Shown piece by piece: positions 1-7,033 of a stretch of DNA of 24,417 nucleotides. Location: positions 1 to 24,417 of IMG/VR virus record IMGVR_UViG_3300042449_000414; one strand, given 5' to 3'. Position 1 is the first letter of the stretch. Every line of letters begins with the position of its first letter. Below the pieces are notes generated by a model. It did no database searches. It saw only the letters and a list, made by a program, of their open reading frames with translations, and had not been told where the DNA came from. The stretch comes from a virus. A program made the position numbers and the translations under genes.

Positions 1-26
1 TGGCTATAATCAATTTAGTTATAAAT

Positions 27-57
27 AAAAAAACTCCTGAGAAATTAATCTCAGGAG
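27..57 (-). terminator. Rho-independent terminator of the minus-strand virion operon
   Basis: Read on the minus strand, CTCCTGAGA and TTCTCAGGAG form a stem (34-57) followed by seven U (27-33). It lies 37 bases past the stop of the last structural gene and closes the whole leftward module. Confidence 0.9.
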
Positions 58-91
58 AATCCTGTAAAACCAACAAAACAGGATTTTTATA
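58..91 (+). terminator. Opposing hairpin with T-run, likely plus-strand terminator
   Basis: AATCCTGT (58-65) pairs with ACAGGATT (78-85) around a 12-base loop, and a T-rich tail follows on the plus strand. It abuts the minus-strand terminator, so the pair would separate this operon from a convergent plus-strand unit expected to the left of the window. That unit is inferred, not seen. Confidence 0.55.
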
Positions 92-93
92 TT

Positions 94-639
94 TTATGTA
101 GCACCACACGTACCACAATCACCTTCACTAATACAAGGAGGGGTTTCAGGAACACCAGGGCAATAAGTCACTGTAATTCCTGCAGGAGGTGGAGCTTCAA
201 CTGAACCTGTCACTACACATTCTGTCACTACACTATTTCCTGGGACACCTTGTGGAAACGGAACCCCTGTGTCACAAGGTGTAATTAGTATATCTATACT
301 ACTTTCTGTTGTATTTTCTAATCTAACACACTCACATGGATATGTAGTTGTAGATGTGGTTGTAGTTGTAGATGTACTTGTGGATGTGGTAGTAGATGTA
401 CTAGTAGTTGTAGTGGTAGTGCCACCAACAATTAAATCAATGTAATTAGTACATATAGAATCAGATTTCACTCTTATCACTATGGTTCCATTTGGAACTA
501 AAGAAGATGTGTATCCTGATACTAAAGAAGCTTTAGGTACATTATTTTCAAAAGGAACTACAAACCCATCTACATCTGAATAAAGATCAAATGGTCCTGT
601 ATCAGAACCTGCTATTGTTAATGTTATTAATACTGTCAT
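94..639 (-). CDS. Thr-rich virion protein with Cys-containing C-terminal domain
   Basis: This 181-residue protein is the last gene of the leftward structural operon. Residues 1-72 look like a small beta-rich domain. Residues 74-99 are almost pure Thr/Ser (DNA 343-420), and residues 100-181 form a Pro- and Cys-rich domain with paired cysteines (PCEC, GDCGTCG). There is no signal peptide and no family I can name. The Thr/Ser linker between two domains, and its place beside the collar and lectin-like genes, suggest a fibre or surface-decoration protein. The gene starts 22 bases after the stop of the previous gene, behind an A-rich leader containing AAAACCAAAATAA and no Shine-Dalgarno. Role is inferred from context only. 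Confidence 0.8.
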   Translation of the reverse strand: MTVLITLTIAGSDTGPFDLYSDVDGFVVPFENNVPKASLVSGYTSSLVPNGTIVIRVKSDSICTNYIDLIVGGTTTTTTSTSTTTSTSTSTTTTTSTTTYPCECVRLENTTESSIDILITPCDTGVPFPQGVPGNSVVTECVVTGSVEAPPPAGITVTYCPGVPETPPCISEGDCGTCGAT

Positions 640-660
640 AATTTTTTATTTTGGTTTTAA

Positions 661-1722
661 TTAAAAACTTCTTATTGGGCGAACATAAAAATTGTTAATT
701 CCTTTACCTGAAGGAGATACAGCACCACTACTAAAAAATTGTGCCCAAGAATTATTTATATCAAATTCACTAGAACTCCAATGCGCATTATCATATGTAA
801 ATCCACCAATTGCAACTCTATTTAGGAATAATTTATTTAACTCATCTTTGCTAGGTAAATACCAATCAGAATATCCTCCTTCAACTAAATCATTACATAG
901 TCTAGCAGCGATTCCAGCTGTTGCACATCCTGCAACTATATCAGTTGTATTTTGACTACCTGTACCAAGTGCTGTACCATCTGCTCCTGTAATTAATGTA
1001 CCTTGACAACCCCATATAGGTAATGTAGGAAGATCAGCAACAGTTGCAACCAATCCATGTTCACTAGCTGCATCATATCCAGGATCTCCTGGTTGTAATA
1101 TATATGCAATCTTACCACCTAAAGCAGATTCTCCAATAGTATATGTTCCAGGAGGAATAGGTCCTATTGTAGTTGTAGTGGTGGTTGTGGTTGGTGTAAT
1201 TGTTGTTGTTGTAGTTGTAGTGCTACTACTTGTTGTAGTTGTTGTAGTTGGTGCTACAGTAGTTGTGGTGGTTGTGGTTGGTGTAATTGTAGTTGTAGTG
1301 GTAGTAGTAGATGTACTACTTGTTGTGGTAGTGGTGGTTGGTGCAACAGTGGTGGTGGTTGTAGTTGTTGTAGGTGCTATTGTTGTAGTGGTTGTAGTTG
1401 TGCTACTAGTGGAAGAAGATGTTGTTGTTGTTGTTGTAGGTGTAATAGAACAAGAAGCTACTAATTGACAAAAGTATGCTTGGAGAAGAGGAGTGTTCTC
1501 AATTGTATCTATAATATGTGCTATAAATTCATCAGAGCACATTCTATTATCTATCTTCTGTAAAGCTACTTCTAGATTATCTTTAGATTGAATTCCTGTA
1601 CAAGGTAAATTTGGACCATTGTATATAATTTGAAAACTAGATATACAAGGATCATTACATGCAAATGGAAATGCAATTCTATAAGCTTCATTATAACAAG
1701 GCATTCCTGGTAAACAAGACAT
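661..1722 (-). CDS. Tail-tip/fibre protein: poly-Thr stalk with DUF1566-like C-terminal domain
   Basis: This 353-residue protein has three parts. Residues 1-92 are a Cys-containing head with a TGIQSKDNLEVALQKID motif resembling GIQTGDSLSYVEQALIEFL in the neighbouring collar protein, so the two may attach to the virion the same way. Residues 95-188 are repeated Thr/Ser blocks separated by IAP, VAP, ITP and IGP. Residues 190-353 match the DUF1566/Lcl C-terminal pattern, with WYLPSKDELNKL (288-299), HWSSSE (314-319) and a terminal YVRPIRSF. DUF1566 domains adopt C-type-lectin-like folds and are found on phage tips and as targets of diversity-generating retroelements. A receptor-binding role is inferred. 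The gene follows the collar gene by 9 bases. Confidence 0.85.
   Translation of the reverse strand: MSCLPGMPCYNEAYRIAFPFACNDPCISSFQIIYNGPNLPCTGIQSKDNLEVALQKIDNRMCSDEFIAHIIDTIENTPLLQAYFCQLVASCSITPTTTTTTSSSTSSTTTTTTTIAPTTTTTTTTVAPTTTTTTSSTSTTTTTTTITPTTTTTTTVAPTTTTTTSSSTTTTTTTITPTTTTTTTTIGPIPPGTYTIGESALGGKIAYILQPGDPGYDAASEHGLVATVADLPTLPIWGCQGTLITGADGTALGTGSQNTTDIVAGCATAGIAARLCNDLVEGGYSDWYLPSKDELNKLFLNRVAIGGFTYDNAHWSSSEFDINNSWAQFFSSGAVSPSGKGINNFYVRPIRSF
1159..1440 (-). repeat. Degenerate Thr-codon repeat encoding the poly-Thr stalk
   Basis: About 280 bases of near-uninterrupted ACN/AGY codons, seen on the plus strand as GTWGTNGTN runs. They encode repeated units of 6-8 Thr followed by (I/V)(A/T)P and a Ser-rich patch. 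The synonymous codons are mixed rather than identical, so the protein repeat is older than any recent slippage, although the DNA remains prone to recombination. Confidence 0.85.
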
Positions 1723-1731
1723 AATTTAAAA

Positions 1732-2859
1732 TTAAGGAATGTATATAATATAATTTGTTGCCAAAGCTGGCTGATAATTTGGATGTGATAATCCACCTCC
1801 TGCATTATCTATAGATACAGATACAGTGTCTTGTGCAGAACTACTTTTACCTAAAGTTGGTGTTGTAGTAGATAACATCATCTCATAATCTAAATCTGAT
1901 CCAGGAACAGCTCTAGCTCTTGCAACATTATTTGTAGCATTCACTACTTGTCCAACAGTTGAATTTACATCTGTAGTATACATGAAGTGTGTATGAGGAG
2001 TGACTGTTACAGTGTTTGTATGTGTATGTGCAGGAATTTGTGTTGTAGTTAAAAGTACATTGTTTGTGCCATTCACTGAGTTTAATGTGTATGTAGGATT
2101 ACCTGGAATAGCTGGATCTACTGCAGCAGACATTGCTCCTCCAGGAACACCTGTTGTTACACCTACACCCACTCTACCCCTTTTATCAGGAGTACCATTA
2201 GATCCATTACATATATAAATCTTATCCCATCCTAAGCCTGCAATACCTTTTCCAGAACCATCAAAATTAGATAATGGACCATAGTATTCCACTGCAGTGA
2301 ATGGAACCATCTTAGCGTTCTGTTGAGTGGTTGGAGTTATTGAATCTAGATAGGCTTGTATTAATGCATCTAGATCAGCAAGTTTAACATAGTTTGTATC
2401 TACGTCTACAGCAAGAGCTACTAATGCAGCATCCACATCACAAAGTTTTGTGATTACAGCTTGTAAGATATCATGTGTTCCACTTGTAGCAGATACGCCT
2501 GTTAAACACTCAACATCATAATTTCCCTCAAGAGCTGCAAGTTCTGCAACAATTACATCTATTTGAGCTTGTAAATCACATGTTGCTTCAATTAATGCTG
2601 TAAAAAGATTTAATGCATTTAAGTCTTCACAATCAGGAAGATATTGATTAACCACCTCACAAATAATTGCAGGATCTATAGTTAGTTTAATTCCTGTACC
2701 ATCTAATGTAGATGTAAGAAATTCAATAAGAGCCTGTTCTACATAAGACAGAGAGTCTCCTGTTTGTATTCCCAAAATAGGAACATCTATTCCTGTGTAT
2801 CTAACACACTTATCTGAGACAATCTCAGTACATCCATTATAGCAATTTGAACAAGACAT
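1732..2859 (-). CDS. Phage tail-collar domain protein
   Basis: This 375-residue protein has the marks of the Phage Tail Collar family at its C-terminus. These are WDKIYICNGSNGTPDKRGRVGVG at residues 211-233 split across the usual CNG and TPDKRGR motifs, the His cluster IPAHTHTNTVTVTPHTH at 275-291, and a final SHPNYQPALATNYIIYI (358-374), the standard ending of the family. Residues 1-175 hold a Cys-rich start followed by helical, Leu/Ala-rich segments that may trimerise. Collar proteins are short tail-fibre or tail-tip parts. It starts 3 bases after the stop of the upstream 88-residue gene, consistent with coupled translation in the tail operon. Confidence 0.9.
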   Translation of the reverse strand: MSCSNCYNGCTEIVSDKCVRYTGIDVPILGIQTGDSLSYVEQALIEFLTSTLDGTGIKLTIDPAIICEVVNQYLPDCEDLNALNLFTALIEATCDLQAQIDVIVAELAALEGNYDVECLTGVSATSGTHDILQAVITKLCDVDAALVALAVDVDTNYVKLADLDALIQAYLDSITPTTQQNAKMVPFTAVEYYGPLSNFDGSGKGIAGLGWDKIYICNGSNGTPDKRGRVGVGVTTGVPGGAMSAAVDPAIPGNPTYTLNSVNGTNNVLLTTTQIPAHTHTNTVTVTPHTHFMYTTDVNSTVGQVVNATNNVARARAVPGSDLDYEMMLSTTTPTLGKSSSAQDTVSVSIDNAGGGLSHPNYQPALATNYIIYIP

Positions 2860-2861
2860 GT

Positions 2862-3128
2862 TTATTTATATTTTAAAAGTTTCACCCTACTAGCAATCAT
2901 TTCTACAGTGAATGGTGCAGCGTAATCTGGATTACAAAGTTTATACGTTAATATTCTTTTGTAATTCAGAAGGTCCATCATAGCTTCTGCTGGTATGGGT
3001 TGGTTTAATAAATAGATAATATTATTATATAGATTTTTTGCTAATTCTGTTAGTCTGCAATCTATATCAATTAAAAGTGCTGTAACTGTAGCACATGCTG
3101 GATAAGTGGTAAGTCTAGGAGTTAACAT
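2862..3128 (-). CDS. Small helical virion-operon protein, unknown function
   Basis: This 88-residue protein is predominantly helical, with no motif I recognise. Three cysteines (C12, C24, C67) are spread along it, and the C-terminus is basic (SRVKLLKYK). Its start lies inside the end of the 41-codon Cys-rich gene (14-base overlap), and it stops 3 bases before the collar gene. This tight packing argues that it is a genuine member of the tail module, perhaps a small adaptor or chaperone. That role is a guess from position. Confidence 0.75.
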   Translation of the reverse strand: MLTPRLTTYPACATVTALLIDIDCRLTELAKNLYNNIIYLLNQPIPAEAMMDLLNYKRILTYKLCNPDYAAPFTVEMIASRVKLLKYK

Positions 3129-3240
3129 ATTTTATAACTTGTTTAAACTTTGTAGCAGCTGCACGACACATTGCACAAAGACCATTAACTAATTGACAAC
3201 CACATCCAAAATTTCCATTACATCCTCTACAAGTAGCCAT
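3115..3240 (-). CDS. 41-residue Cys-rich microprotein (zinc-knuckle-like)
   Basis: An ATG at 3240 opens a 41-codon frame ending in TAG at 3115. The protein starts MATCRGCNGNFGCGC and continues with CAMC, giving cysteine pairs CxxC, CxC and CxxC (C4, C7, C13, C15, C22, C25) and then a basic helical tail. Four or more of these could bind one zinc ion. The gene fills the otherwise empty space between the 188-residue and 88-residue genes, 1 base after the former and overlapping the latter by 14 bases, which strongly supports translation. Function is unknown. A structural zinc site in a small tail or assembly factor is plausible. Confidence 0.8.
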   Translation of the reverse strand: MATCRGCNGNFGCGCQLVNGLCAMCRAAATKFKQVIKYVNS

Positions 3241-3241
3241 A

Positions 3242-3808
3242 TTATCTAAAGTTTAAAACGTAATTATTACCAGAGCAATAACAGTTATTTCTAATAAAAT
3301 TATCTAACATATTGTTTGCTTGAGTATAAAGTTTATTAGATTCATCTATTGCACAATTATTTGCAGCAGCTATAGATCCTTGAATAAAGAAATATATACT
3401 TGTAAGATTAACTTTCTGTTGAGTCTTTATAGCTCTATCGCATTCCATCATGTCAAGTTTCATAAATGCTTCATCAAACTTCTCTTGTATTCTATCCACT
3501 CGCATTATGCTTTTTACAACAAAGTTTTCATATGCAGGTTCAACAGTGTATTTAAGAGTGTATATTCCATCAGGAAGAGGTATCAAAGGTTGTCCTAAAA
3601 TACTTAGCCCTAATGAAGCAGATGTAAATATATTAAAATCATTAGGTGTAAAAGGAAGAATTACAATTCCTAATGATGGAACATTTATTTCAATTGTAGG
3701 AGCTGTTACAATAGGAGGATTGGTAGGATATGTTGATGCATCAGCCACACCTAATGTTAACGTACTATATGTAGGTACTACTATTATATCTAGATTTAAA
3801 GCTGGCAT
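3242..3808 (-). CDS. Virion protein with beta N-terminus and helical C-terminus
   Basis: This 188-residue protein opens with about 95 residues of beta-strand and Pro-rich character (IIVVPTYSTLTLGVADAS, EINVPSLGIVILPFT), probably an Ig-like or jelly-roll domain. A helical C-terminal half follows (RIQEKFDEAFMKLDMMECDRAIKTQ onward), ending in NNCYCSGNN. The layout of a beta domain plus helices, and its place just after the hairpin behind the 391-residue structural gene, fit a tail or head-to-tail part. No family name can be given. The start at 3808 is the first ATG after the hairpin, in an A/T-rich leader. Confidence 0.8.
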   Translation of the reverse strand: MPALNLDIIVVPTYSTLTLGVADASTYPTNPPIVTAPTIEINVPSLGIVILPFTPNDFNIFTSASLGLSILGQPLIPLPDGIYTLKYTVEPAYENFVVKSIMRVDRIQEKFDEAFMKLDMMECDRAIKTQQKVNLTSIYFFIQGSIAAANNCAIDESNKLYTQANNMLDNFIRNNCYCSGNNYVLNFR

Positions 3809-3824
3809 AATTAGTTTAAATAAA

Positions 3825-3867
3825 TATGCCAGAGGATCTGAGATTTAATCCTCTCACCTCTGGCATA
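3825..3867 (-). promoter_or_regulatory. Intercistronic hairpin with two competing pairings
   Basis: TATGCCAGAGG (3825-3835) is a perfect 11-base inverted repeat with CCTCTGGCATA (3857-3867). The inner AGAGGAT (3831-3837) can instead pair with ATCCTCT (3848-3854). The two stems share AGAGG, so they exclude one another. On the minus strand the outer stem is followed by TTTATTTAAAC, only moderately U-rich. It sits between the 391- and 188-residue genes and may act as an attenuator or RNA processing or stability element. Confidence 0.75.
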
Positions 3868-3899
3868 GGTTATGTGATATTTAATTTACAACTATCCAA

Positions 3900-5075
3900 T
3901 TATGGAATTAAAGTGGAAGTGGTTGTAGTAGTAGGCCAAATTGTAGTGGTGGTAGAAGTGGTTGTAACACAAGAGTTATCATTAACCACAGTACCTAGAC
4001 CAGCTTCTAATACAGCCTCAATAGCAGCAGCAATTCCACTTACAGCTGCGTTAGGAGCAGCAATAATCACCATAGAATCTTCCATGATATAATCACCCCA
4101 CTGATAAGCAGACTTGTTATACTCATTGAACTTAATGTAATAAGTGTCATAAGTCACTCCTTGAGACACCCAAGACTCAAAGTTCTCGTTGTATCCAGCC
4201 ATTCTGTAAAGATGCTTTAAGTATCCTGCTTGGTAGCTGTAGAAATTTTTCTCTAGTTGAGCAATTTCAGCAGATTGACCTGAAGGATAAGAAGCACGTT
4301 GGATGATAATTGGATCAGCAACAATGTCACAGTTATCAGCAACAATAAAGTCAGCAGTGGTAGCAGGACCATTAAATACAAACGTACGGAAGTACATTCT
4401 GTCATATTCAAAAGGGAATGCAGCAACATCACATGGCTGACCATATACAGTTAGAGGCTTTCCAGTGATACGAAGGATTGCAGAAGCATTGTTTCCTAAA
4501 CGTTCAAATGTGTAGAAAGTGTTGAAGCTAATGTTATCAGGATTGTTACCTGGAGCTTGTTGCTCTAATTTAGCAATAACGCTATCAATGAATTGAGGAA
4601 TATCAACTGAATCACAAGGATTAGCATCACAAGCACAGCAAGGAGCTTGAACAGTTACTGAACGAGTGAAACCATTGAAATACAAGGTGTCAATGTAAGA
4701 AGAATGTGCACGAAGAGTTAATGTAACTACATCACCACACTGTACATTCCAATTAGTTACATCAGTAACTTGAGTTGCAGCAGTGGGACATCCTTTTACT
4801 GTGTACCATTCAGTTACATTAGAATTGCAACCAGAACCTGATGGACATCCTTTAATCTTATCAGAACGTTTAGATCCTTGTAGATAAGTGTTTGTTCTAC
4901 CTTGAGCTATGTAAAAATAAGGAGAAGCAGCAATATTAGCAGCTGTTGCTAAAGTATAGTCACTTCTAAAAATACCCACTTGACCTGCAGTGAGGTCTTG
5001 AGTTGAACCAGAGCTAGGAAGAGCAGTCTGTCCTACTGGAACCACGAATAACGTGGTTAATGAAAAATCAGCCAT
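3900..5075 (-). CDS. Probable abundant structural protein with Thr-rich tail
   Basis: This 391-residue protein begins MADFSLTTLFVVPVG, is rich in short beta segments, and contains Cys clusters (GCPSGSGCNS near residue 76; CCACDANPC near 148). The last 20 or so residues are Thr-rich and split by a Pro (TTTSTTTTIWPTTTTT), the same layout as the stalk repeats two genes further on. It lies downstream of the capsid block, has its own A-rich leader and is followed by a strong hairpin, as expected for a protein made in quantity. It could be a tail sheath or tube protein or a capsid decoration. I cannot decide among these from sequence alone. Confidence 0.8.
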   Translation of the reverse strand: MADFSLTTLFVVPVGQTALPSSGSTQDLTAGQVGIFRSDYTLATAANIAASPYFYIAQGRTNTYLQGSKRSDKIKGCPSGSGCNSNVTEWYTVKGCPTAATQVTDVTNWNVQCGDVVTLTLRAHSSYIDTLYFNGFTRSVTVQAPCCACDANPCDSVDIPQFIDSVIAKLEQQAPGNNPDNISFNTFYTFERLGNNASAILRITGKPLTVYGQPCDVAAFPFEYDRMYFRTFVFNGPATTADFIVADNCDIVADPIIIQRASYPSGQSAEIAQLEKNFYSYQAGYLKHLYRMAGYNENFESWVSQGVTYDTYYIKFNEYNKSAYQWGDYIMEDSMVIIAAPNAAVSGIAAAIEAVLEAGLGTVVNDNSCVTTTSTTTTIWPTTTTTSTLIP

Positions 5076-5104
5076 TTTTTATATTAATTTAATTGTTTAA
5101 AATT

Positions 5105-5836
5105 TTATTCATTTGTTTGTATCCTGTATGCTGCACTTTGTACAGCAGATTGATTCTCAGTATACATTGCAAGATTTTGAACTGTAAGATCTAGAAGTTC
5201 ATCTTCAAGATATAATTCAAGTTCGCAATTTCTATCTACTGATGGAATTCCATCAAATCCAATATATCCTGTTTTATCAATGTATGCAGGATATCGCATA
5301 TACATTATGTTAATAGATGTTGGTGTAAACGTACCATCTGTAAATATGCTCATCTTATCAGTAGAAAGGTAATTGAATGTTTCTTGATATTCAAATGATG
5401 GTTTGTAGTGAACATTATTTAAAAGAAACTGTAAATCACCATGTTTAGTTAAATCATTGTTTATCCAAATCTTTCTATCCTTACATCTACCTTTTTCTGC
5501 TATTACATAGCAATCTAAGTAGAACATGTATTTTGGTACTAGGGAATTTATATTTGCATCCCACTGATTTAATTCTACATTTTCTAATGTTAATGGAAGT
5601 GGTTGATTATTATAATTTACTACAAGACTTTGTAAATCTTCATAACGTTTCTTGAAAGCATCAAGTCCCATTCCACCCACTGTACTAAACCCATCAACCT
5701 TTTGTTTAATTAGCTTTATCTGAGCTTCATTTAATGCTAAAATTTTATCTTCAAGATTAATTTGCTGATGTTCGTTTGTGGATAGCTTATTTAGTTTTTG
5801 ATCTATTTTATATAATAAACTATCTACTGGTATCAT
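5105..5836 (-). CDS. Probable head-to-tail connector or adaptor protein
   Basis: This 243-residue protein starts with a helical, charged segment (residues 1-60, IDQKLNKLSTNEHQQINLEDKI split by helix breaks). A mixed beta region follows, with NIMYMRYPAYIDKTGYIGFDG near residues 178-198, and a C-terminal helix (LELYLEDELLDLTVQNLA). Proteins with a ...RYP..ID... strand and a final helix recur between capsid and tail genes in Bacteroidota phages, and I infer a connector or ring role from that and from position. The assignment is not proven by a catalytic or binding motif. Its gene follows the 322-residue gene across a 24-base gap holding a 9-bp hairpin. Confidence 0.75.
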   Translation of the reverse strand: MIPVDSLLYKIDQKLNKLSTNEHQQINLEDKILALNEAQIKLIKQKVDGFSTVGGMGLDAFKKRYEDLQSLVVNYNNQPLPLTLENVELNQWDANINSLVPKYMFYLDCYVIAEKGRCKDRKIWINNDLTKHGDLQFLLNNVHYKPSFEYQETFNYLSTDKMSIFTDGTFTPTSINIMYMRYPAYIDKTGYIGFDGIPSVDRNCELELYLEDELLDLTVQNLAMYTENQSAVQSAAYRIQTNE

Positions 5837-5849
5837 ACTTTATATTTTT

Positions 5850-5878
5850 AAACTAGCTACTTAAACAGCAGCTAGTTT
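5850..5878 (-). promoter_or_regulatory. 9-bp hairpin across a gene end
   Basis: AAACTAGCT (5850-5858) pairs exactly with AGCTAGTTT (5870-5878) around an 11-base loop containing the stop codon of the 322-residue gene. On the minus strand it is followed by AAAAATATAAAG, not a U-run. It is more likely an RNA stability or attenuation element than a full terminator. Confidence 0.5.
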
Positions 5879-6829
5879 TTTAGATTTAACTTTTTGTTCA
5901 AGAGTGATTAACTCATCTTGATTATCATCGTCGGCAAGGAATTTGATTAAATCTTCTTCATCCTTTGCCACTTCAAACTCACCTTCGTACACTTTGCCAT
6001 TAGTTTTTAATCTATAGACAGAGTGAGTAATTGCTTGTTTTACAAGATCTTTAATATGGAGCAAGTTTTCTTTCATGTCAGCAAATCTGCCAAACACTTC
6101 AACAGGATTCAGTCCTTGGAATTTACCATTAGCAAATTCTGTTTGTTTAAGAACATTATCTACTAAGTTATATACCACTTCTTCTTTAGTATCATCTGTA
6201 ACAGGTAACCCTAATAAGCGTGCCACTTTTCTTTTCTTCTCAGGACTCATTGAATCAAACTTCACAATAGCCTTATTGATTAGTTGTTTCTTCTTATAAA
6301 TCACTGCGTTTTCAATCTCATCATCAGCTACATAAAATTGTGTGTCAGCTGAATATTCTCCACGTTCCCAAGCTTGGTAACTAGAAGCAATTGTAGGATG
6401 AACACGTAACCAAGAAAAAGCTAATTCTTGAAAAGGATTAGTTAAATCGAAATAGTTATCACCATCTAGTAACTTAACAGCTTGTACGTGAAGTACATCA
6501 TCTGCAGAAGTTGATAAACCATAGTTCCAAAAAGAAGAACGTGGTCCTAAATCAACACTACCTAAAGCATCTTCAAGCTTTATTTTAAGAGCTTTAACAC
6601 GTTCAGTTTCTAATTCTCTTTCTAGTGGATCTTGAATTCTGCGAATATATGCAGCATTAACATCTAGTCCTGTTCTATACTGACCATCCAATTCCTTATA
6701 AGGATATTTGAATACACCTGTACCAGGAATTCTTGTCAAACCTTTTGCAGAAAGTCCTCCTTGCATTGTTTGTAATTGAGAGTTATTGTAATCTCTTTTA
6801 AGTGTGGCGATTTTTCCTATCTTGCCCAT
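5861..6829 (-). CDS. Structural-module protein of unknown function
   Basis: This 322-residue protein is mainly helical and charged. It begins MGKIGKIATLKRDY, contains a Gly/Pro-rich early segment (LTRIPGTGVFKYPYKEL), two Lys-rich helices in the middle (KKKQLINKAIVKFDSMSPEKKRK split by turns) and an acidic C-terminus (LADDDNQDELITLE). It follows the capsid candidate directly, after a terminator-like hairpin, and so is likely a head-completion, vertex or internal protein. No signal peptide or membrane segment is visible. The start is chosen at 6829, behind a leader with AAAACCAAAAATAA. Confidence 0.75.
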   Translation of the reverse strand: MGKIGKIATLKRDYNNSQLQTMQGGLSAKGLTRIPGTGVFKYPYKELDGQYRTGLDVNAAYIRRIQDPLERELETERVKALKIKLEDALGSVDLGPRSSFWNYGLSTSADDVLHVQAVKLLDGDNYFDLTNPFQELAFSWLRVHPTIASSYQAWERGEYSADTQFYVADDEIENAVIYKKKQLINKAIVKFDSMSPEKKRKVARLLGLPVTDDTKEEVVYNLVDNVLKQTEFANGKFQGLNPVEVFGRFADMKENLLHIKDLVKQAITHSVYRLKTNGKVYEGEFEVAKDEEDLIKFLADDDNQDELITLEQKVKSKKLAAV

Positions 6830-6919
6830 AATGTAGTTAATTTATTTTTGGTTTTATTATTGCAGAGTGTTTCCATTGAAGGAAATGCAAAGAGACATGT
6901 AATCTCAGTCATCACTCTG

Positions 6920-6972
6920 AAAATGAGAATGTAGGCTCTCCCAGGTGGGAGGTGTGGAGAGCCCACTTCTCA
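6920..6972 (-). terminator. Terminator-like hairpin behind the capsid gene
   Basis: TGAGAA (6924-6929) pairs with TTCTCA (6967-6972). Inside it, GGCTCTCC (6934-6941) pairs with GGAGAGCC (6956-6963). On the minus strand four U follow at once (6920-6923). It would trim or limit transcription after the most highly expressed virion gene. A second, inner option (CTCCC with GGGAG) and a smaller hairpin (TTTCC/GGAAA at about 6870-6885) lie nearby in the same 204-base gap. Confidence 0.7.
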
Positions 6973-7033
6973 GAGAAAAAGCTCATCTTAAGCGACCAGT
7001 TCTTATGGGATGGCAGATGAACGTATTATTGTA

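Noticed and set aside
1159-1440. CRISPR array
   Set aside because: The repetition is codon-level poly-Thr with no constant repeat and unique spacers.
1178-1468. Val-rich plus-strand frame, 96 codons
   Set aside because: It is the antisense shadow of the poly-Thr codons of the minus-strand tail protein; composition is an artefact.
3826-4092. Plus-strand 88-codon frame
   Set aside because: Overlaps the hairpin and the antisense of the 391-residue gene; no independent support.
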